Below, in pieces: positions 36,377-44,935 of a DNA stretch of 55,998 bases; the first letter of the stretch is position 1; the number at the start of each line of letters is the position of its first letter. The DNA is from an uncultured Pseudanabaenaceae cyanobacterium (GTDB lineage Bacteria; Cyanobacteriota; Cyanobacteriia; PCC-9006; JAAUQQ01), in NCBI GenBank assembly GCA_938002085.1, contig CALLAT010000048.1, positions 1-55,998 on the forward strand. Reading direction: 5' to 3'. A program made the position numbers and the translations under genes. The notes under the pieces were generated by a model that had not been told where the DNA came from, searched no databases, and saw only the letters and a program-made list of their open reading frames with translations.

Positions 36377-36438
36377 GTCTAGCCCTGGAGAAGCTTTAAG
36401 CTTTCTCACAGCGCTAACGCAAAATTAGATTTTCACAA

Positions 36439-36458
36439 TTGAGAATGAAATTCATCTG
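36439..36458. promoter_or_regulatory. Fur-box-like site upstream of the CP43/PsaL operon
   Basis: TTGAGAATGAAATTCATCTG matches one arm of the Fur consensus. Its first 11 bases, TTGAGAATGAA, are identical to those in the isiA promoter spacer at 46910-46920. Only one half is well matched, so this is tentative. It lies about 350 bases upstream of the first operon gene. Confidence 0.35.
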
Positions 36459-36790
36459 AGTTGAATGGACTTTCTCCGTCGCCCATGCCGATTCAGGATC
36501 AAAATTGCGCTGAAGCAACCTGTTTTGACTTAGTATCGCGAGCTACAATTCTCTCTGAGACTGAATTGCATCATGAAATACATGTCTTAATAAAAATTGT
36601 CTGCTTCCATATTGCCAAAGGCTTGGAAGTCTACGATGATCCTTGTTGAGAATTTAAATCAATTAGATTCCTGGGTCGAGTCTCGTTTCTAGCGATCGCC
36701 GAGTCGTCGTAACAAGCTCTCCCTCGCAGTGAGTTGTATTAGCTCTCCCTAATCAACTTCACTGCGATTCTTCAGCAATTGGACGTGACC

Positions 36791-38299
36791 ATGACTAGCA
36801 CTGTTGTTTCATCAGCCTCACCCCAGGCCCCCTGGTGGTCAGGCAATGCGCGCCTCACAGAATTGTCAGGTCGTTTGCTCGGAGCCCATGTCGCCCATGC
36901 AGGGTTGATTGTGTTTTGGGCCGGGGCCATGACCTTTTTTGAACTGTCAAAGCTCAGCCTGGATGAGCCTTTAGGTCGCCAGAGCCTAATCTTGATTCCC
37001 CATTTGATGACGCTGGGCTTGGGCGTTGGTGATGGCGGAATCATTACGGATACTGAACCTTTCTTTCTAGTGGGGGTGCTTCACCTGATTTCCTCGGCTG
37101 TGCTGGGGGCCGGTGGTATATTCCATAGTCTTAAGGGGCCTGCCAAGCTTCCCCGTGGCGATAACTATGCGGGCTATTTCAGCTATGACTGGAAAGACCA
37201 AAACAAGATGACTTCTATCTTGGGAATTCACCTGATCCTCTTGGGTTTGGGCGCGTTTCTGCTAGTGGCTAAAGCGATGTTTTGGGGAGGCTTATTTGAT
37301 CCAGCGGCGGGTGAGGCTGGCGCGATGCGGATTGTTACCAGCCCCACTACGAGCCCTGCTGAAATCTTTAGCTATTTGGCACCCACCTCATCTGGTTGGT
37401 CGGGCTATGCTCCCACGGCCCATGGTTGGGCGGGTATGGCTGCGGTTGATAATTTGGAAGACATTGTTGGTGGTCATATTTGGGTGGGTACGCTTTGCAT
37501 TTTGGGTGGCCTGTGGCATTGTGCCACTAAGCCCCTCAAGTGGGCGCAAAACATGCTGGTTTACTCCGGTGAAGCCTACCTTTCCTATAGTTTGGCTGCC
37601 CTGGCCTATATGGGGATTTTTGTCTCCTACTTTGTCTTTGTCAATGACACAGCCTATGCTGAGGTTCTCTACGGACCAGCCGGTGCATTGAAGTATGCCG
37701 ATGGCACGGTTTCGGCTCGGGGTTGGCTTTGCACCTTCCATGCCGCTTTTGGCATTCTGTTCTTGCTCGGTCATGTCTGGCATGGCATTCAAGCTCGCAG
37801 TCGCGATGTGGGTGTGGACTTCCGACGCGACCCAGCAGTGACTAAGATCGCGGTGGAGTCAGGTGTGTTAGCAACACCTCTCAACTCAGTTCAGCTCAAC
37901 CGTTCTTTTATTGGTAACCTGCCTATATTCCGTGAGGGTCTTGGACCTTGGCGTCGCGGTTTGGAAATTGGCATGGCCCACGGCTATTGGTTAATTGGTC
38001 CATTCTTATTCTTAGGTCCCCTGCGCAATACGGATAATGCAGCGTTGGCGGGTTTGCTGTCCGCTTGTGGACTGGTTGCGATCGCCACGGCTGGCATGAA
38101 TCTCTATGGCCAAGTCACCTTTGATCGTGTACAACGACCCCGAGAAACGACTGTCACGCTAGACACGCTGCAACTCCCAGCGTCTCTCCAAACTGTGTCT
38201 GCTTGGAACCGCTTTTCAGTTAGCTTTTTGGTCGGCGGCTGCGGTGGTGCATTCTTTGCCTACAGCCTGCTGGGTAATCTGAATTTCTTTGGGGCCTAA
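36791..38299 (+). CDS. CP43-like chlorophyll antenna protein fused to a PsaL-like domain
   Basis: 502 residues from ATG at 36791 (a TTG at 36779 would add four). Residues 1-345 are an IsiA/Pcb-type six-helix antenna: [31 protein letters not shown], histidine-bearing helices such as [15 protein letters not shown] and [17 protein letters not shown], and no large lumenal loop as in true CP43. Residues 350-500 match PsaL, the photosystem I trimer-core subunit: [55 protein letters not shown] and three hydrophobic segments. The fusion could dock the antenna to photosystem I through the PsaL position. Such fusions are known in some cyanobacteria. First gene of a five-gene same-strand set. Confidence 0.93.
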   Translation: MTSTVVSSASPQAPWWSGNARLTELSGRLLGAHVAHAGLIVFWAGAMTFFELSKLSLDEPLGRQSLILIPHLMTLGLGVGDGGIITDTEPFFLVGVLHLISSAVLGAGGIFHSLKGPAKLPRGDNYAGYFSYDWKDQNKMTSILGIHLILLGLGAFLLVAKAMFWGGLFDPAAGEAGAMRIVTSPTTSPAEIFSYLAPTSSGWSGYAPTAHGWAGMAAVDNLEDIVGGHIWVGTLCILGGLWHCATKPLKWAQNMLVYSGEAYLSYSLAALAYMGIFVSYFVFVNDTAYAEVLYGPAGALKYADGTVSARGWLCTFHAAFGILFLLGHVWHGIQARSRDVGVDFRRDPAVTKIAVESGVLATPLNSVQLNRSFIGNLPIFREGLGPWRRGLEIGMAHGYWLIGPFLFLGPLRNTDNAALAGLLSACGLVAIATAGMNLYGQVTFDRVQRPRETTVTLDTLQLPASLQTVSAWNRFSVSFLVGGCGGAFFAYSLLGNLNFFGA

Positions 38300-38349
38300 C
38301 TCGCTGGAGCCTCCCTGATCTAAGCCGTTACTGAATTTCAAGCGCTGCT

Positions 38350-38454
38350 ATGCAAGTCACGCTGCTACGGCGAGACAGACTCGATGTGCTTCAGTTCAGC
38401 AACGCTCATCTCGCTCGTTTGGTTGATCTACTCCACAGGAGGATTAAACAATGA
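38350..38454 (+). CDS. Possible 34-aa leader peptide overlapping the next start codon
   Basis: The frame MQVTLLRRDRLDVLQFSNAH runs to a TGA that overlaps the ATG of the antenna gene (ATGA, 38451-38454), the classic arrangement for translational coupling. The AGGAGG of the next gene lies inside its coding sequence. No ribosome site precedes its own ATG, and a gap this size can contain such a frame by chance. Confidence 0.2.
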   Translation: MQVTLLRRDRLDVLQFSNAHLARLVDLLHRRIKQ

Positions 38455-39458
38455 CCCTGTCACTCGATAAGACTTTCGCAGGCGATAATCCCAAGAATGA
38501 ATGGCTAGTTGGTAATGCAAGATTAGTCAGCTTCTCGGGGCTTCTTTTAGGGGCTCACCTCGCCCATGCCGCTCTCATTCTGTTTTGGGCAGGCTCCTTT
38601 ACGCTCGTAGAACTGTCCAAAGTTCAGCCCGAGATCCCCCTCGGGGAGCAAGGCTTGACCCTGCTGCCTCACTTAGCGCTCCTGGGGTGGGGAATTGGTG
38701 ATGGTGGCTTGATTACAGACACCTATCCTTACTTTGTTGTTGGCATGCTGCATCTGGCTTCATCAGCAGTTTTGGCGGCGGGTGGACTGTTCCATGTCAT
38801 TCGGGGACCTGCAAAACTAGAGAATGGTCGCCGGGCCAGCACTCGGAAGTTTGGTTATACCTGGGATGACGATAATCAGCTCACCCTCATCCTGGGCCAT
38901 CATCTGATCTTTTTAGGGACGGGTGCGTTGGGCCTCTACTTGAAGGCAACCCAGTGGGGAGGGCTATATGATGGGCAGCTCCATACTGTCAGGTTGATTG
39001 ACCCGGTTACCAATCCAGTTCGTCTGTTGGGTTACCTGGCTGGCCAAACGCCTGATGGATATAGCAATCTGGGTTTGGCAGCGGCCAATAGCCTGGAAGA
39101 GATTGTGGGGGGACATTTGCTGGTGGCAGTGCTTCTCATCGGTGGCGGCATCTGGCATATTCTGACCCCGATGTTGCCAGTCTTTAAGAAGATTCTCCCT
39201 GTGGAAGGTGAGACACTATTGTCATACAGCCTCGCTGGAGTTGCCTTTATGGCGTTTCTCTCCTGTGCCTATGTGGGCCATAACACTGCGGCCTATCCTG
39301 CTGATTTGTTTGGCAGCAACCGCATGGCAATGGCCAATAAGCAGTTCTTAGTGGGGGCGATCGCCCTTGTCGGCCACATCTGGCATGCTTACCGCGTCAA
39401 GAGTGGCAGTGGTCTGAGAGCCAATCCTTCTGCTTTAGATCCCAGCTTTTATGGTTGA
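38451..39458 (+). CDS. CP43-like (IsiA/Pcb family) chlorophyll antenna protein
   Basis: 335 residues with six predicted membrane helices. Family motifs are clear: EWLVGNARLVSFSGLLLGAH, FWAGSFTLVELSKVQPEIPL, LGQ-like GEQGLTLLPHLALLGWG, GMLHLASSAVLAAGGLFHV, LILGHHLIFLGTGAL and the late ALVGHIWHAYRVKSG, supplying chlorophyll-ligating His residues. It lacks CP43's large lumenal loop. Unlike the preceding gene it has no PsaL extension. A strong AGGAGG ribosome site precedes the ATG. It probably forms part of a chlorophyll antenna around photosystem I or II under iron limitation. Confidence 0.93.
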   Translation: MTLSLDKTFAGDNPKNEWLVGNARLVSFSGLLLGAHLAHAALILFWAGSFTLVELSKVQPEIPLGEQGLTLLPHLALLGWGIGDGGLITDTYPYFVVGMLHLASSAVLAAGGLFHVIRGPAKLENGRRASTRKFGYTWDDDNQLTLILGHHLIFLGTGALGLYLKATQWGGLYDGQLHTVRLIDPVTNPVRLLGYLAGQTPDGYSNLGLAAANSLEEIVGGHLLVAVLLIGGGIWHILTPMLPVFKKILPVEGETLLSYSLAGVAFMAFLSCAYVGHNTAAYPADLFGSNRMAMANKQFLVGAIALVGHIWHAYRVKSGSGLRANPSALDPSFYG

Positions 39459-39557
39459 GTTTGCTCGCTTCAAAAATCGCAGTTGCACTCACAAAAGCAG
39501 CAGCTCTAAAAGCTGAACCCTCAGTGAATGATGATCTTGCATCCCATGAGCTAAGTT

Positions 39558-39578
39558 CGGTGGAATCTTCATCCACCG
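39558..39578 (+). repeat. Hairpin after the second antenna gene
   Basis: CGGTGGA and TCCACCG pair around ATCTTCA. No T-tract. It could be a processing or attenuation point that lowers expression of the genes downstream relative to the antennae. Confidence 0.45.
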
Positions 39579-39590
39579 TCAAATAGATTT

Positions 39591-39785
39591 CAATTTTGGG
39601 GAGGATCTAGAGTCAGTGGCCTCTTGTGAGTTGCCTTGTTGAGGGGCAGTCTGGAATCCTCTACTAACTCTCCTCCCTTTCCTAATCACATCCTTTCAGT
39701 TTTGGGAGGACCCAGAGTCGGTCTCTCCTCTTCGAAAGAAATGGATTCCTCCCGATTCTCCTCCCTTTCCTCATGTCACTTCATT
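39591..39785. repeat. Imperfect tandem duplication inside the operon
   Basis: Two direct copies, about 39591-39696 and 39697-39785. Each begins CAATTTTGGGGAGGA or CAGTTTTGGGAGGA, has AGAGTC(A/G)GT soon after, and ends CTCTCCTCCCTTTCCT or TTCTCCTCCCTTTCCT. The unit contains a G-rich and a matching C/T-rich stretch that could pair. It fills most of the gap before the Cys-rich gene. Confidence 0.6.
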
Positions 39786-39812
39786 TACTGGCCTCTAAAT
39801 CGGCCTTGTACC

Positions 39813-40124
39813 ATGAGCTTTATTTGCTTTGTTTGCACCTGGGGAATGATCGTCTTTGCCTTCTATAGATCGGTACAGACCTTTAAAGCTGGGCAAGCGC
39901 ATCTCGCTCGCTTACACCAAGTCCCCTGTAGTCGATGCCAATATTTCACCCAAGATTACAACTTGAAATGCACAGTCCATCCCTATGAAGCTCTAACTGA
40001 AGAAGCCATTAGCTGTTTGGACTTTGAAGAAGCCTCTTTGAGACCTGCCTATCCAACCTTAGCCAACTACTTAGAACAATCAACTAAAGCCGTCGTCAAG
40101 CCAAGCTTGACTGTCAGCCATTAG
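39813..40124 (+). CDS. Cys-rich small membrane protein
   Basis: 103 residues from ATG at 39813 (the frame is open upstream to 39636 but through the tandem repeat). One N-terminal membrane helix ([20 protein letters not shown]) is followed by a soluble part with four cysteines in [20 protein letters not shown] and AISCLDFE. The C-x2-C-x10-C pattern could bind a metal or Fe-S cluster or form disulfides. I recall similar small cyanobacterial proteins of unknown function, not searched. It sits 34 bases before the ferredoxin gene, so translation is probably coupled, and its position suggests a role in the photosystem I acceptor side or assembly. Confidence 0.75.
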   Translation: MSFICFVCTWGMIVFAFYRSVQTFKAGQAHLARLHQVPCSRCQYFTQDYNLKCTVHPYEALTEEAISCLDFEEASLRPAYPTLANYLEQSTKAVVKPSLTVSH

Positions 40125-40158
40125 TTTTCAGCATGCGAACGTTTCCGAGACTGTATTC

Positions 40159-40458
40159 ATGACTTCGTACAAAATTACCCTGGTGAATGAATCAACAGGA
40201 CTCAATCAGGCTATTGAGGTTCCTGAAGATGAATATATTTTGGATGTTGCCGAGGATGCAGGGGTCGAGATGCCTTTCTCTTGCCGAGCAGGTGCTTGTT
40301 CATCCTGCACTGGACAAGTGCTTAAAGGTACGGTCGATCAATTTGATCAGTCATTTTTAGATGATGACCAAATTGATAAAGGATATGTACTGCTTTGTGT
40401 CGCTTATCCGGCCTCTGATTGCATGATCAGAACCAATGCAGAAGACGATCTGTACTAA
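40159..40458 (+). CDS. Plant-type [2Fe-2S] ferredoxin
   Basis: 99 residues, soluble. The cluster-binding cysteines are in [11 protein letters not shown] plus a fourth in [11 protein letters not shown], matching photosynthetic ferredoxins that accept electrons from photosystem I. Acidic patches ([17 protein letters not shown] and the NAEDDLY end) agree with docking to photosystem I or FNR. Being encoded within an iron-stress antenna operon is unusual because ferredoxin is normally replaced by flavodoxin when iron is short. It could be a specialised or low-abundance isoform. Confidence 0.93.
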   Translation: MTSYKITLVNESTGLNQAIEVPEDEYILDVAEDAGVEMPFSCRAGACSSCTGQVLKGTVDQFDQSFLDDDQIDKGYVLLCVAYPASDCMIRTNAEDDLY

Positions 40459-40515
40459 ATGATTCTCCGATTGAATTGATTTTTTTTGAATTCCACTTAT
40501 CTCTGGCTATAACTC

Positions 40516-41235
40516 ATGTCTCTTCCTCTCCTCCGATATCCTCTGGGCAGTCAAAATCAGCGAGTTACCTCGTTTATCATTCCTGGCGACGATCAACCTC
40601 GAATCTACTCGACCGAAGATTTACTATCTCCAGTGGGTTTAGATGGATTAATCGCTGCGGCCTATAAGCAGATATTTCATGAGCAGCAAATGCTAGTTCG
40701 AAGTAAACAGCCTGAGTTAGAGTCCCAGCTTCGGGCGGGGCAGATCACAGTCAAGCAGTTTATTCGTGGATTGCTATTGTTAGATAGCTTTCGGCGGCTA
40801 AATTATGATGCCAATAATAACTATCGGTTTGCGGATATTTGTGTCCAGCGGGTGTTAGGGCGAAACTCCTATAGCGATCGCGAAAATCTCTCTTGGTCTA
40901 TTGTTCTAGCGACGAAGGGGATTCAAGGATTTATCGATTCACTTCTAGATAGTGATGAATATTTGGCTGTTTTTGGATATGACATTGTGCCTTATCAGCG
41001 CAATCGTGTTCTCCCCCAACGTGCTATGGGTGAGTTGCCATTTGCCCGTACCTCTCGCTATGAGAATAGTTTCCTAGACCGAGTTGAAGGAATGAGGAAG
41101 GATTTCTCAACTTCAGGTGAGGCACAAGCCCCTGAATTTGATGGGTCTTCTCTATTTACACTTGGGTTTTCAATTTTGATTGCTGTTTCACTCATATTGA
41201 CCTACAGCACAACCATACAACTAAACTACTTTTAG
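40516..41235 (+). CDS. CpcL/CpcG2-like phycobilisome rod linker with C-terminal membrane anchor
   Basis: 239 residues. The N-terminal 20-165 region is a phycobilisome linker domain (pfam00427-type), seen in LLSPVGLDGLIAAAYKQIFHEQQML, ITVKQFIRGLLLLDSFRRLNYDANNNYRF and FIDSLLDSDEYLAVFGYDIVPYQRNRVLPQ. A linker of about 50 polar residues leads to one hydrophobic helix at the very end (LFTLGFSILIAVSLILTYS), the layout of CpcL, which fixes rod-only phycobilisomes to the membrane near photosystem I. The last gene before the operon terminator. Encoding it with CP43-like antennae suggests a joint photosystem I supercomplex. Confidence 0.9.
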   Translation: MSLPLLRYPLGSQNQRVTSFIIPGDDQPRIYSTEDLLSPVGLDGLIAAAYKQIFHEQQMLVRSKQPELESQLRAGQITVKQFIRGLLLLDSFRRLNYDANNNYRFADICVQRVLGRNSYSDRENLSWSIVLATKGIQGFIDSLLDSDEYLAVFGYDIVPYQRNRVLPQRAMGELPFARTSRYENSFLDRVEGMRKDFSTSGEAQAPEFDGSSLFTLGFSILIAVSLILTYSTTIQLNYF

Positions 41236-41392
41236 GAAATTATAAGTTATCTATTTCTTACATTTTCAAAAGTAGATATAAATAGAATCACATGGAAAAG
41301 ATATCTGATTTGTAATTGAAGATGCATCCTTCTAATAAATTTGATTCTATGATTCTATTAGCTCCGAAGAAGGATCGCATGTGAATTACATT

Positions 41393-41422
41393 AGTCCTCT
41401 AGCTTTGCCAGAGGACTTTTTT
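41393..41422 (+). terminator. Rho-independent terminator of the antenna operon
   Basis: AGTCCTCT pairs with AGAGGACT around a nine-base loop and is followed by six T residues. It closes the transcript that includes the CpcL-like gene. Confidence 0.8.
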
Positions 41423-41473
41423 CTTGAAAATACAGATTAAAACTATGCTATTTGAATCTAATATGGGCTACAT

Positions 41474-41585
41474 CTCCCGCTGATTGCAGCACAGAAAAAC
41501 TCCGTAAGCTAAACTGCAACCTTAGGAGCGGCCTCTTCTCAAAGATCATTCCTCATCTGCTTGCAGTGGGGCTCCTACTTGATCA
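41474..41585. repeat. Degenerate repeat R2 (partner at 35019-35121)
   Basis: Same layout as R1: CCCGCTG near the start, TCCGTAAGCTAAACTGCA in the middle and CTGCTTGCAGTGGGGCTCC near the end. Only moderate identity; may be a fossil mobile element. Confidence 0.4.
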
Positions 41586-41712
41586 AAGACTCGAATGATG
41601 GAAGCTTGTGCTGGATACCGGCTTACTAAGAGCTGACTAGGCCAGATTAGAGTCACTAGAATTCAGATCTCTGTTTTTGAGGGACAACCACCGTAGAGCT
41701 ATTCTGTTGTAG

Positions 41713-41911
41713 CCTGAGTTCGACAAATTTAAGGTTGGCTTGGCTCTGCCGCCGTGAGCTAAAGTTTACGACTCAAAGCTCAAGTCCGTTAAAACGGACT
41801 GAACAGCCAACCTGCGAGGGTTGCAGCCCACTTTAGTGGGCTTTCGCTCTTAGGCTGGGAATTTATTCCTAGCTTGCTTCGCCAGTGCTTTTGCGAGCTG
41901 TCGAACTCAGG
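41713..41911. mobile_element. MITE-like element with 13-bp terminal inverted repeats
   Basis: Ends are exact inverted repeats, CCTGAGTTCGACA (41713) and TGTCGAACTCAGG (41911). The interior has two strong palindromes, GTCCGTTAAAACGGAC and AGCCCACTTTAGTGGGCT. There is no coding sequence. Much of it (41772-41912) recurs inverted at 55859-55998. Likely mobilised by a transposase encoded elsewhere. Confidence 0.75.
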
Positions 41912-41933
41912 TTGTCGTAGCAAAGCTACAGAC

Positions 41934-41963
41934 AAAAAAACTGGGCAACGAGAGGTCGCCCAG
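41934..41963 (-). terminator. Terminator of the futA gene
   Basis: On the minus strand CTGGGCGACC pairs with GTTGCCCAG, leaving one bulged base, and is followed by seven T residues. It lies 92 bases beyond the futA stop codon. Confidence 0.75.
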
Positions 41964-42054
41964 AATTAAACCTGTTCATCATGCTTGCTGAAGAAGGTTA
42001 CGACTCACATCAGCATGGCTGGAAAAAATAAGTTGTTTTTACAACTTTATGGAC

Positions 42055-43116
42055 CTAAGTCCAGCCAACTCGATCCATAATTTTGACTGCAGCAGCGTTA
42101 TAACGACCATACTGAGCCACATTGATATTATCCGCCTTGAAGCTGCCAAAGCCAGCCACAATGGGGTCTAGGGGAACACCGGGCATTGCAGGATATTCAT
42201 TATTGCCTTGGGCAAAGAAGACCTGGGCGAGAGGGCTAGCAAGATACTCCAAAAAGGCGATCGCTTCTGCCCGATGGGGAGCCGTTTTGACCATACCCGC
42301 ACCGCTAATATTGATGTGGGTCCCCCGTCCGGACTGGTTGGGGAAGAAAACCTTCATCTGATTAAAGATGGCTTTTTTCTTCGGATCGCTATCCTTCGCA
42401 TAGCGGGGGAGATAGTAAGTGTTGGCGATCGCCAAATCTGAAATACCAGCCGCAGCCGCTTCGATTTGAGCCCGATCATTACCATTCGGCTTACGGGCAA
42501 AGTTAGCAACAAAGCCTTTTGCCCAAGCTTCTGCCTGTCGTTCACCCACAGCAGCGACGATGGAAGCCATCAAGGACTGGTTATAGATATTGCTAGATGA
42601 GCGAATCGCAATCTTGCCACGCCATTTCGAGCTTGCCAGATCTTCATAAGTCGAGAGTTGAGAACCACTCACACGATTGCGGTTGTACATAATCACCCGC
42701 GCTCGCTTAGAAAATCCAAACCACAAGCCTTGGGGGTGACGCAAGTTTTCAGGAATCCGCTTATTAATCTCATCAGAAGAGACGGAACGAAATAAGCCTG
42801 CTTGCTCAGCTCGCCAGAGACGGCTGGCATCCACCGTCATAAAAACATCGGCGGGACTGCGGGAACCTTCGTTTTTAATTCGTTCTATCAAGGCATCTGC
42901 TTTACCTTCGATCAAGTTGACCTTGATTCCCGTTTTGAGAGTAAAGGTGTCATACAAATCATTATCTGTGTTGTAGTGCCTTGAGGAATACAGATTAACA
43001 ACTCGTTTGGAATTTCTTTGAGCTGTAGCGGGCTGAGTGTTGAAAGCCTGGCTGGCAGCTAGACCGGCTGTTGCCGCTGAGCCGTAGCCCAATAAAGAAC
43101 GTCTGGATAGTTTCAT
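42055..43116 (-). CDS. futA: Fe(III) ABC transporter substrate-binding protein (FutA/IdiA type)
   Basis: 353 residues. The N-terminus [20 protein letters not shown] has a twin-arginine motif and a hydrophobic core, so export through Tat is likely. The mature protein begins near [20 protein letters not shown]. The YSSRHYNTD motif, the [18 protein letters not shown] segment, and the tyrosines in [10 protein letters not shown] match iron(III)-binding FutA/IdiA proteins, which scavenge ferric iron in the periplasm or protect photosystem II. Permease and ATPase genes are absent from this window. Fur-like palindromes occur 96-151 bases upstream of the start codon. Terminated by the hairpin at 41934-41963. 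Confidence 0.93.
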   Translation of the reverse strand: MKLSRRSLLGYGSAATAGLAASQAFNTQPATAQRNSKRVVNLYSSRHYNTDNDLYDTFTLKTGIKVNLIEGKADALIERIKNEGSRSPADVFMTVDASRLWRAEQAGLFRSVSSDEINKRIPENLRHPQGLWFGFSKRARVIMYNRNRVSGSQLSTYEDLASSKWRGKIAIRSSSNIYNQSLMASIVAAVGERQAEAWAKGFVANFARKPNGNDRAQIEAAAAGISDLAIANTYYLPRYAKDSDPKKKAIFNQMKVFFPNQSGRGTHINISGAGMVKTAPHRAEAIAFLEYLASPLAQVFFAQGNNEYPAMPGVPLDPIVAGFGSFKADNINVAQYGRYNAAAVKIMDRVGWT

Positions 43117-43211
43117 GGCTTATTGTAATGGGCTAAATACAGCTTGGGATGCGCCTGAAGCGCAGTGGTAGCACGTAGGGATGAGCTAGATTTATCACTC
43201 TCCGACTCGCA

Positions 43212-43225
43212 TGAGAATCGTCTCA
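43212..43225. promoter_or_regulatory. Palindrome upstream of futA, possible Fur site
   Basis: TGAGAATCGTCTCA has TGAGA and TCTCA arms around ATCG. It lies between futA and the 43255-43267 site, in the expected promoter region. Confidence 0.45.
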
Positions 43226-43254
43226 CAAATGAGATGTATTATCAATAAATAAAA

Positions 43255-43267
43255 GAGAATTATTCTC
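43255..43267. promoter_or_regulatory. Fur-box-like palindrome upstream of futA
   Basis: GAGAATTATTCTC is a perfect palindrome with the GAGAAT...ATTCTC core of bacterial Fur boxes, in an AT-rich stretch. It sits about 140 bases upstream of the futA start codon on the minus strand. Fur repression under iron-replete conditions would explain iron-stress induction of futA. No binding data are available here. Confidence 0.6.
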
Positions 43268-43367
43268 AAATAAAATATAGGATGCTTTTGTAGAAAGAGT
43301 TTTGGAATTTATGCTCTTAAATTAACAATAATATTTACTATTAATTAGTCTCGGCTAGTATGCGAAA

Positions 43368-43601
43368 TCAAGCTCTCACTGGATGCTGAGCAACCTTAAG
43401 CTTCCAGCTCTGCTCTAAGCGCTGACTCAGCTGTTGTCGTTCTTGAGAGATGCACTGAGTTGTGCTCCAAACTTGAATCGCTTGATTCGGGCTATCCACG
43501 CGAGCTTTTAAGGGACAATAACTGTGACAAGTACATTCGATCTCTAATTCAATGAGTCGATGATAGGCTTGCCAGCGATCTTCACATGTAATTTCAATCA
43601 T
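43368..43601 (-). CDS. Small Cys-containing hypothetical protein, 77 aa
   Basis: 77 residues starting MIEITCEDRWQAYHRLIELE. Contains a cysteine cluster, ECTCHSYCPLKARV, followed by IQVWSTTQCISQERQQLSQRL. The pattern suggests a small metal-binding or structural fold. I recall similar short cyanobacterial proteins of unknown function but cannot name them. It is upstream of futA on the same strand, with the Fur-like sites between, so the two genes are probably transcribed separately. Confidence 0.6.
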   Translation of the reverse strand: MIEITCEDRWQAYHRLIELEIECTCHSYCPLKARVDSPNQAIQVWSTTQCISQERQQLSQRLEQSWKLKVAQHPVRA

Positions 43602-43789
43602 GGAGTCTGAGAAAGAGAAGAGAAAATGAATACATCAGAAAAAATAATCATTCAGCACTATTGCAATGCAATGTCAGGTTGAATGACCGACAAATATTGC
43701 TCCAGAGATTGTATTCGCCTTTTTGCACAAAATGATCATGATTATTGATTCGAATGCAAATCCATTGGTGCAATTTAAGTTGATAAGTA

Positions 43790-44083
43790 TTAAGTCGAAT
43801 CTTTCGCTTCATTGAAGTCCACTAATGAAATTTCAGATTTCTGGTTCTGCTTCACCCAGAGAATGACTGTATTGTGACTTACACCTGTCATACGCTCGAT
43901 TTCCCTGTATTTCATGCCATTTTTTCTGAGATTAATACAAATTTTCTTGACTTTTTCTGGATATCCTCGAGGAGAATAAGCCTCTAAAAACTGTTTTCCA
44001 CATTGCTTGCAAATATAGTTCTGCTTTCCATTCCGGGTACCATTTTTGGTTGTATCTTCTGACTGACAATGAATGCATTTCAT
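43790..44083 (-). mobile_element. IS1-type transposase N-terminal part (InsA-like), truncated
   Basis: 97 residues from ATG at 44083. It has a zinc-ribbon (MKCIHCQSEDTTKNG then YICKQCGKQF) and a helix-turn-helix (YREIERMTGVSHNTVILWVK), the DNA-binding half of IS1 transposases. No DDE catalytic half is found downstream on the minus strand (43602-43789), and I could not find flanking inverted repeats. So this is a remnant, or a stand-alone DNA-binding gene. It separates futA and dps. Confidence 0.7.
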
Positions 44084-44295
44084 GAATAATTTGTGCAAGC
44101 TTCTGGGAAGCTCTAAATCTTGGAAAATAATCAAGAAAAAAGGCTTAAGAGTGATTCCTATAACAGGCTAAACCTGAAGTTTATGCTCAAAATGAGCTGC
44201 CTTAATGCTGTTAGACTCAAGTTCTGAACACAGTGTGGCTTCAACTTCATACTGCTAAGGCTGAGCTGTACTACTTATCAAGGGGATTGCAAACA

Positions 44296-44832
44296 ATGGC
44301 TGCTGTACAAACACCTGTGCGCGCTTTTGGCGAAATAGAGCAAAATGTTCTCCTATTAGACCTGGCAACGACTGAGCCGGTATGCGAAGGGTTGAACATA
44401 GCTTTGGCTAGCTTTCAGGGTCTTTACCTGCAATACCAGAAGCACCACTTTGTCGTAGAAGGTGCAGAGTTCTACAGTATTCATGAGTTCTTTGAAGAAT
44501 CCTACGGTGGGGTTCAAGGCCATGCCCATGACGTTGGCGAGCGCTTGGATGGATTGGGCGGAACCCCGGCTGCTAGTTTTGCCAAGCTGGCTGAGCTTTG
44601 CTGCTTTGAGCCTGAGGTAGATGGAAACTTCTCCTGTAGGCAGATGATTGAGAATGATCTGGCAGCCGAGCAGGCCATTCTGAAAATGCTGCGTCGTAAC
44701 GCGAGCCAAGCTGAAAGCCTGGGCGATCGCGCCACTCGCTATCTCTATGAGCAAATTCTTTTGAAAACTGAAGAGCGAGCCTATCATCTGAGCCACTTCT
44801 TGGTTCCCGATACCTTGGTCTTGAACCGCTAG
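44296..44832 (+). CDS. Dps-family iron-storage and DNA-protection protein
   Basis: 178 residues from ATG at 44296 ([21 protein letters not shown]); an earlier in-frame start at 44233 adds 21 residues without family likeness. A ferritin-like four-helix protein of the Dps group. The intersubunit ferroxidase residues are seen in [26 protein letters not shown] and [17 protein letters not shown]. Two extra cysteines ([14 protein letters not shown]) are unusual. Dps oxidises Fe(II) with peroxide and shields DNA. A clear terminator follows 73 bases after the stop. Confidence 0.9.
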   Translation: MAAVQTPVRAFGEIEQNVLLLDLATTEPVCEGLNIALASFQGLYLQYQKHHFVVEGAEFYSIHEFFEESYGGVQGHAHDVGERLDGLGGTPAASFAKLAELCCFEPEVDGNFSCRQMIENDLAAEQAILKMLRRNASQAESLGDRATRYLYEQILLKTEERAYHLSHFLVPDTLVLNR

Positions 44833-44904
44833 GAAATGGGAGCAAGCTGACAGCTTCCAACTTGGAGCTTGGTGGGTAGAAATCACTACTCCAAAATTCT
44901 TAAG

Positions 44905-44935
44905 AGCAGCCCCAAATTGGGGGCTGCTTTTTTTT
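44905..44935 (+). terminator. Rho-independent terminator after dps
   Basis: AGCAGCCCC pairs with GGGGCTGCT around AAATTG and is followed by eight T residues. Confidence 0.9.

Noticed and set aside
36461-36649. 62-codon frame upstream of the CP43-PsaL gene.
   Set aside because: No ribosome site or domain was recognised, and the region more likely holds the operon promoter.
43602-43789. Search for the catalytic half of the IS1 transposase and terminal repeats.
   Set aside because: No DDE-type segment or flanking inverted repeat was found, so a complete insertion sequence is not claimed.
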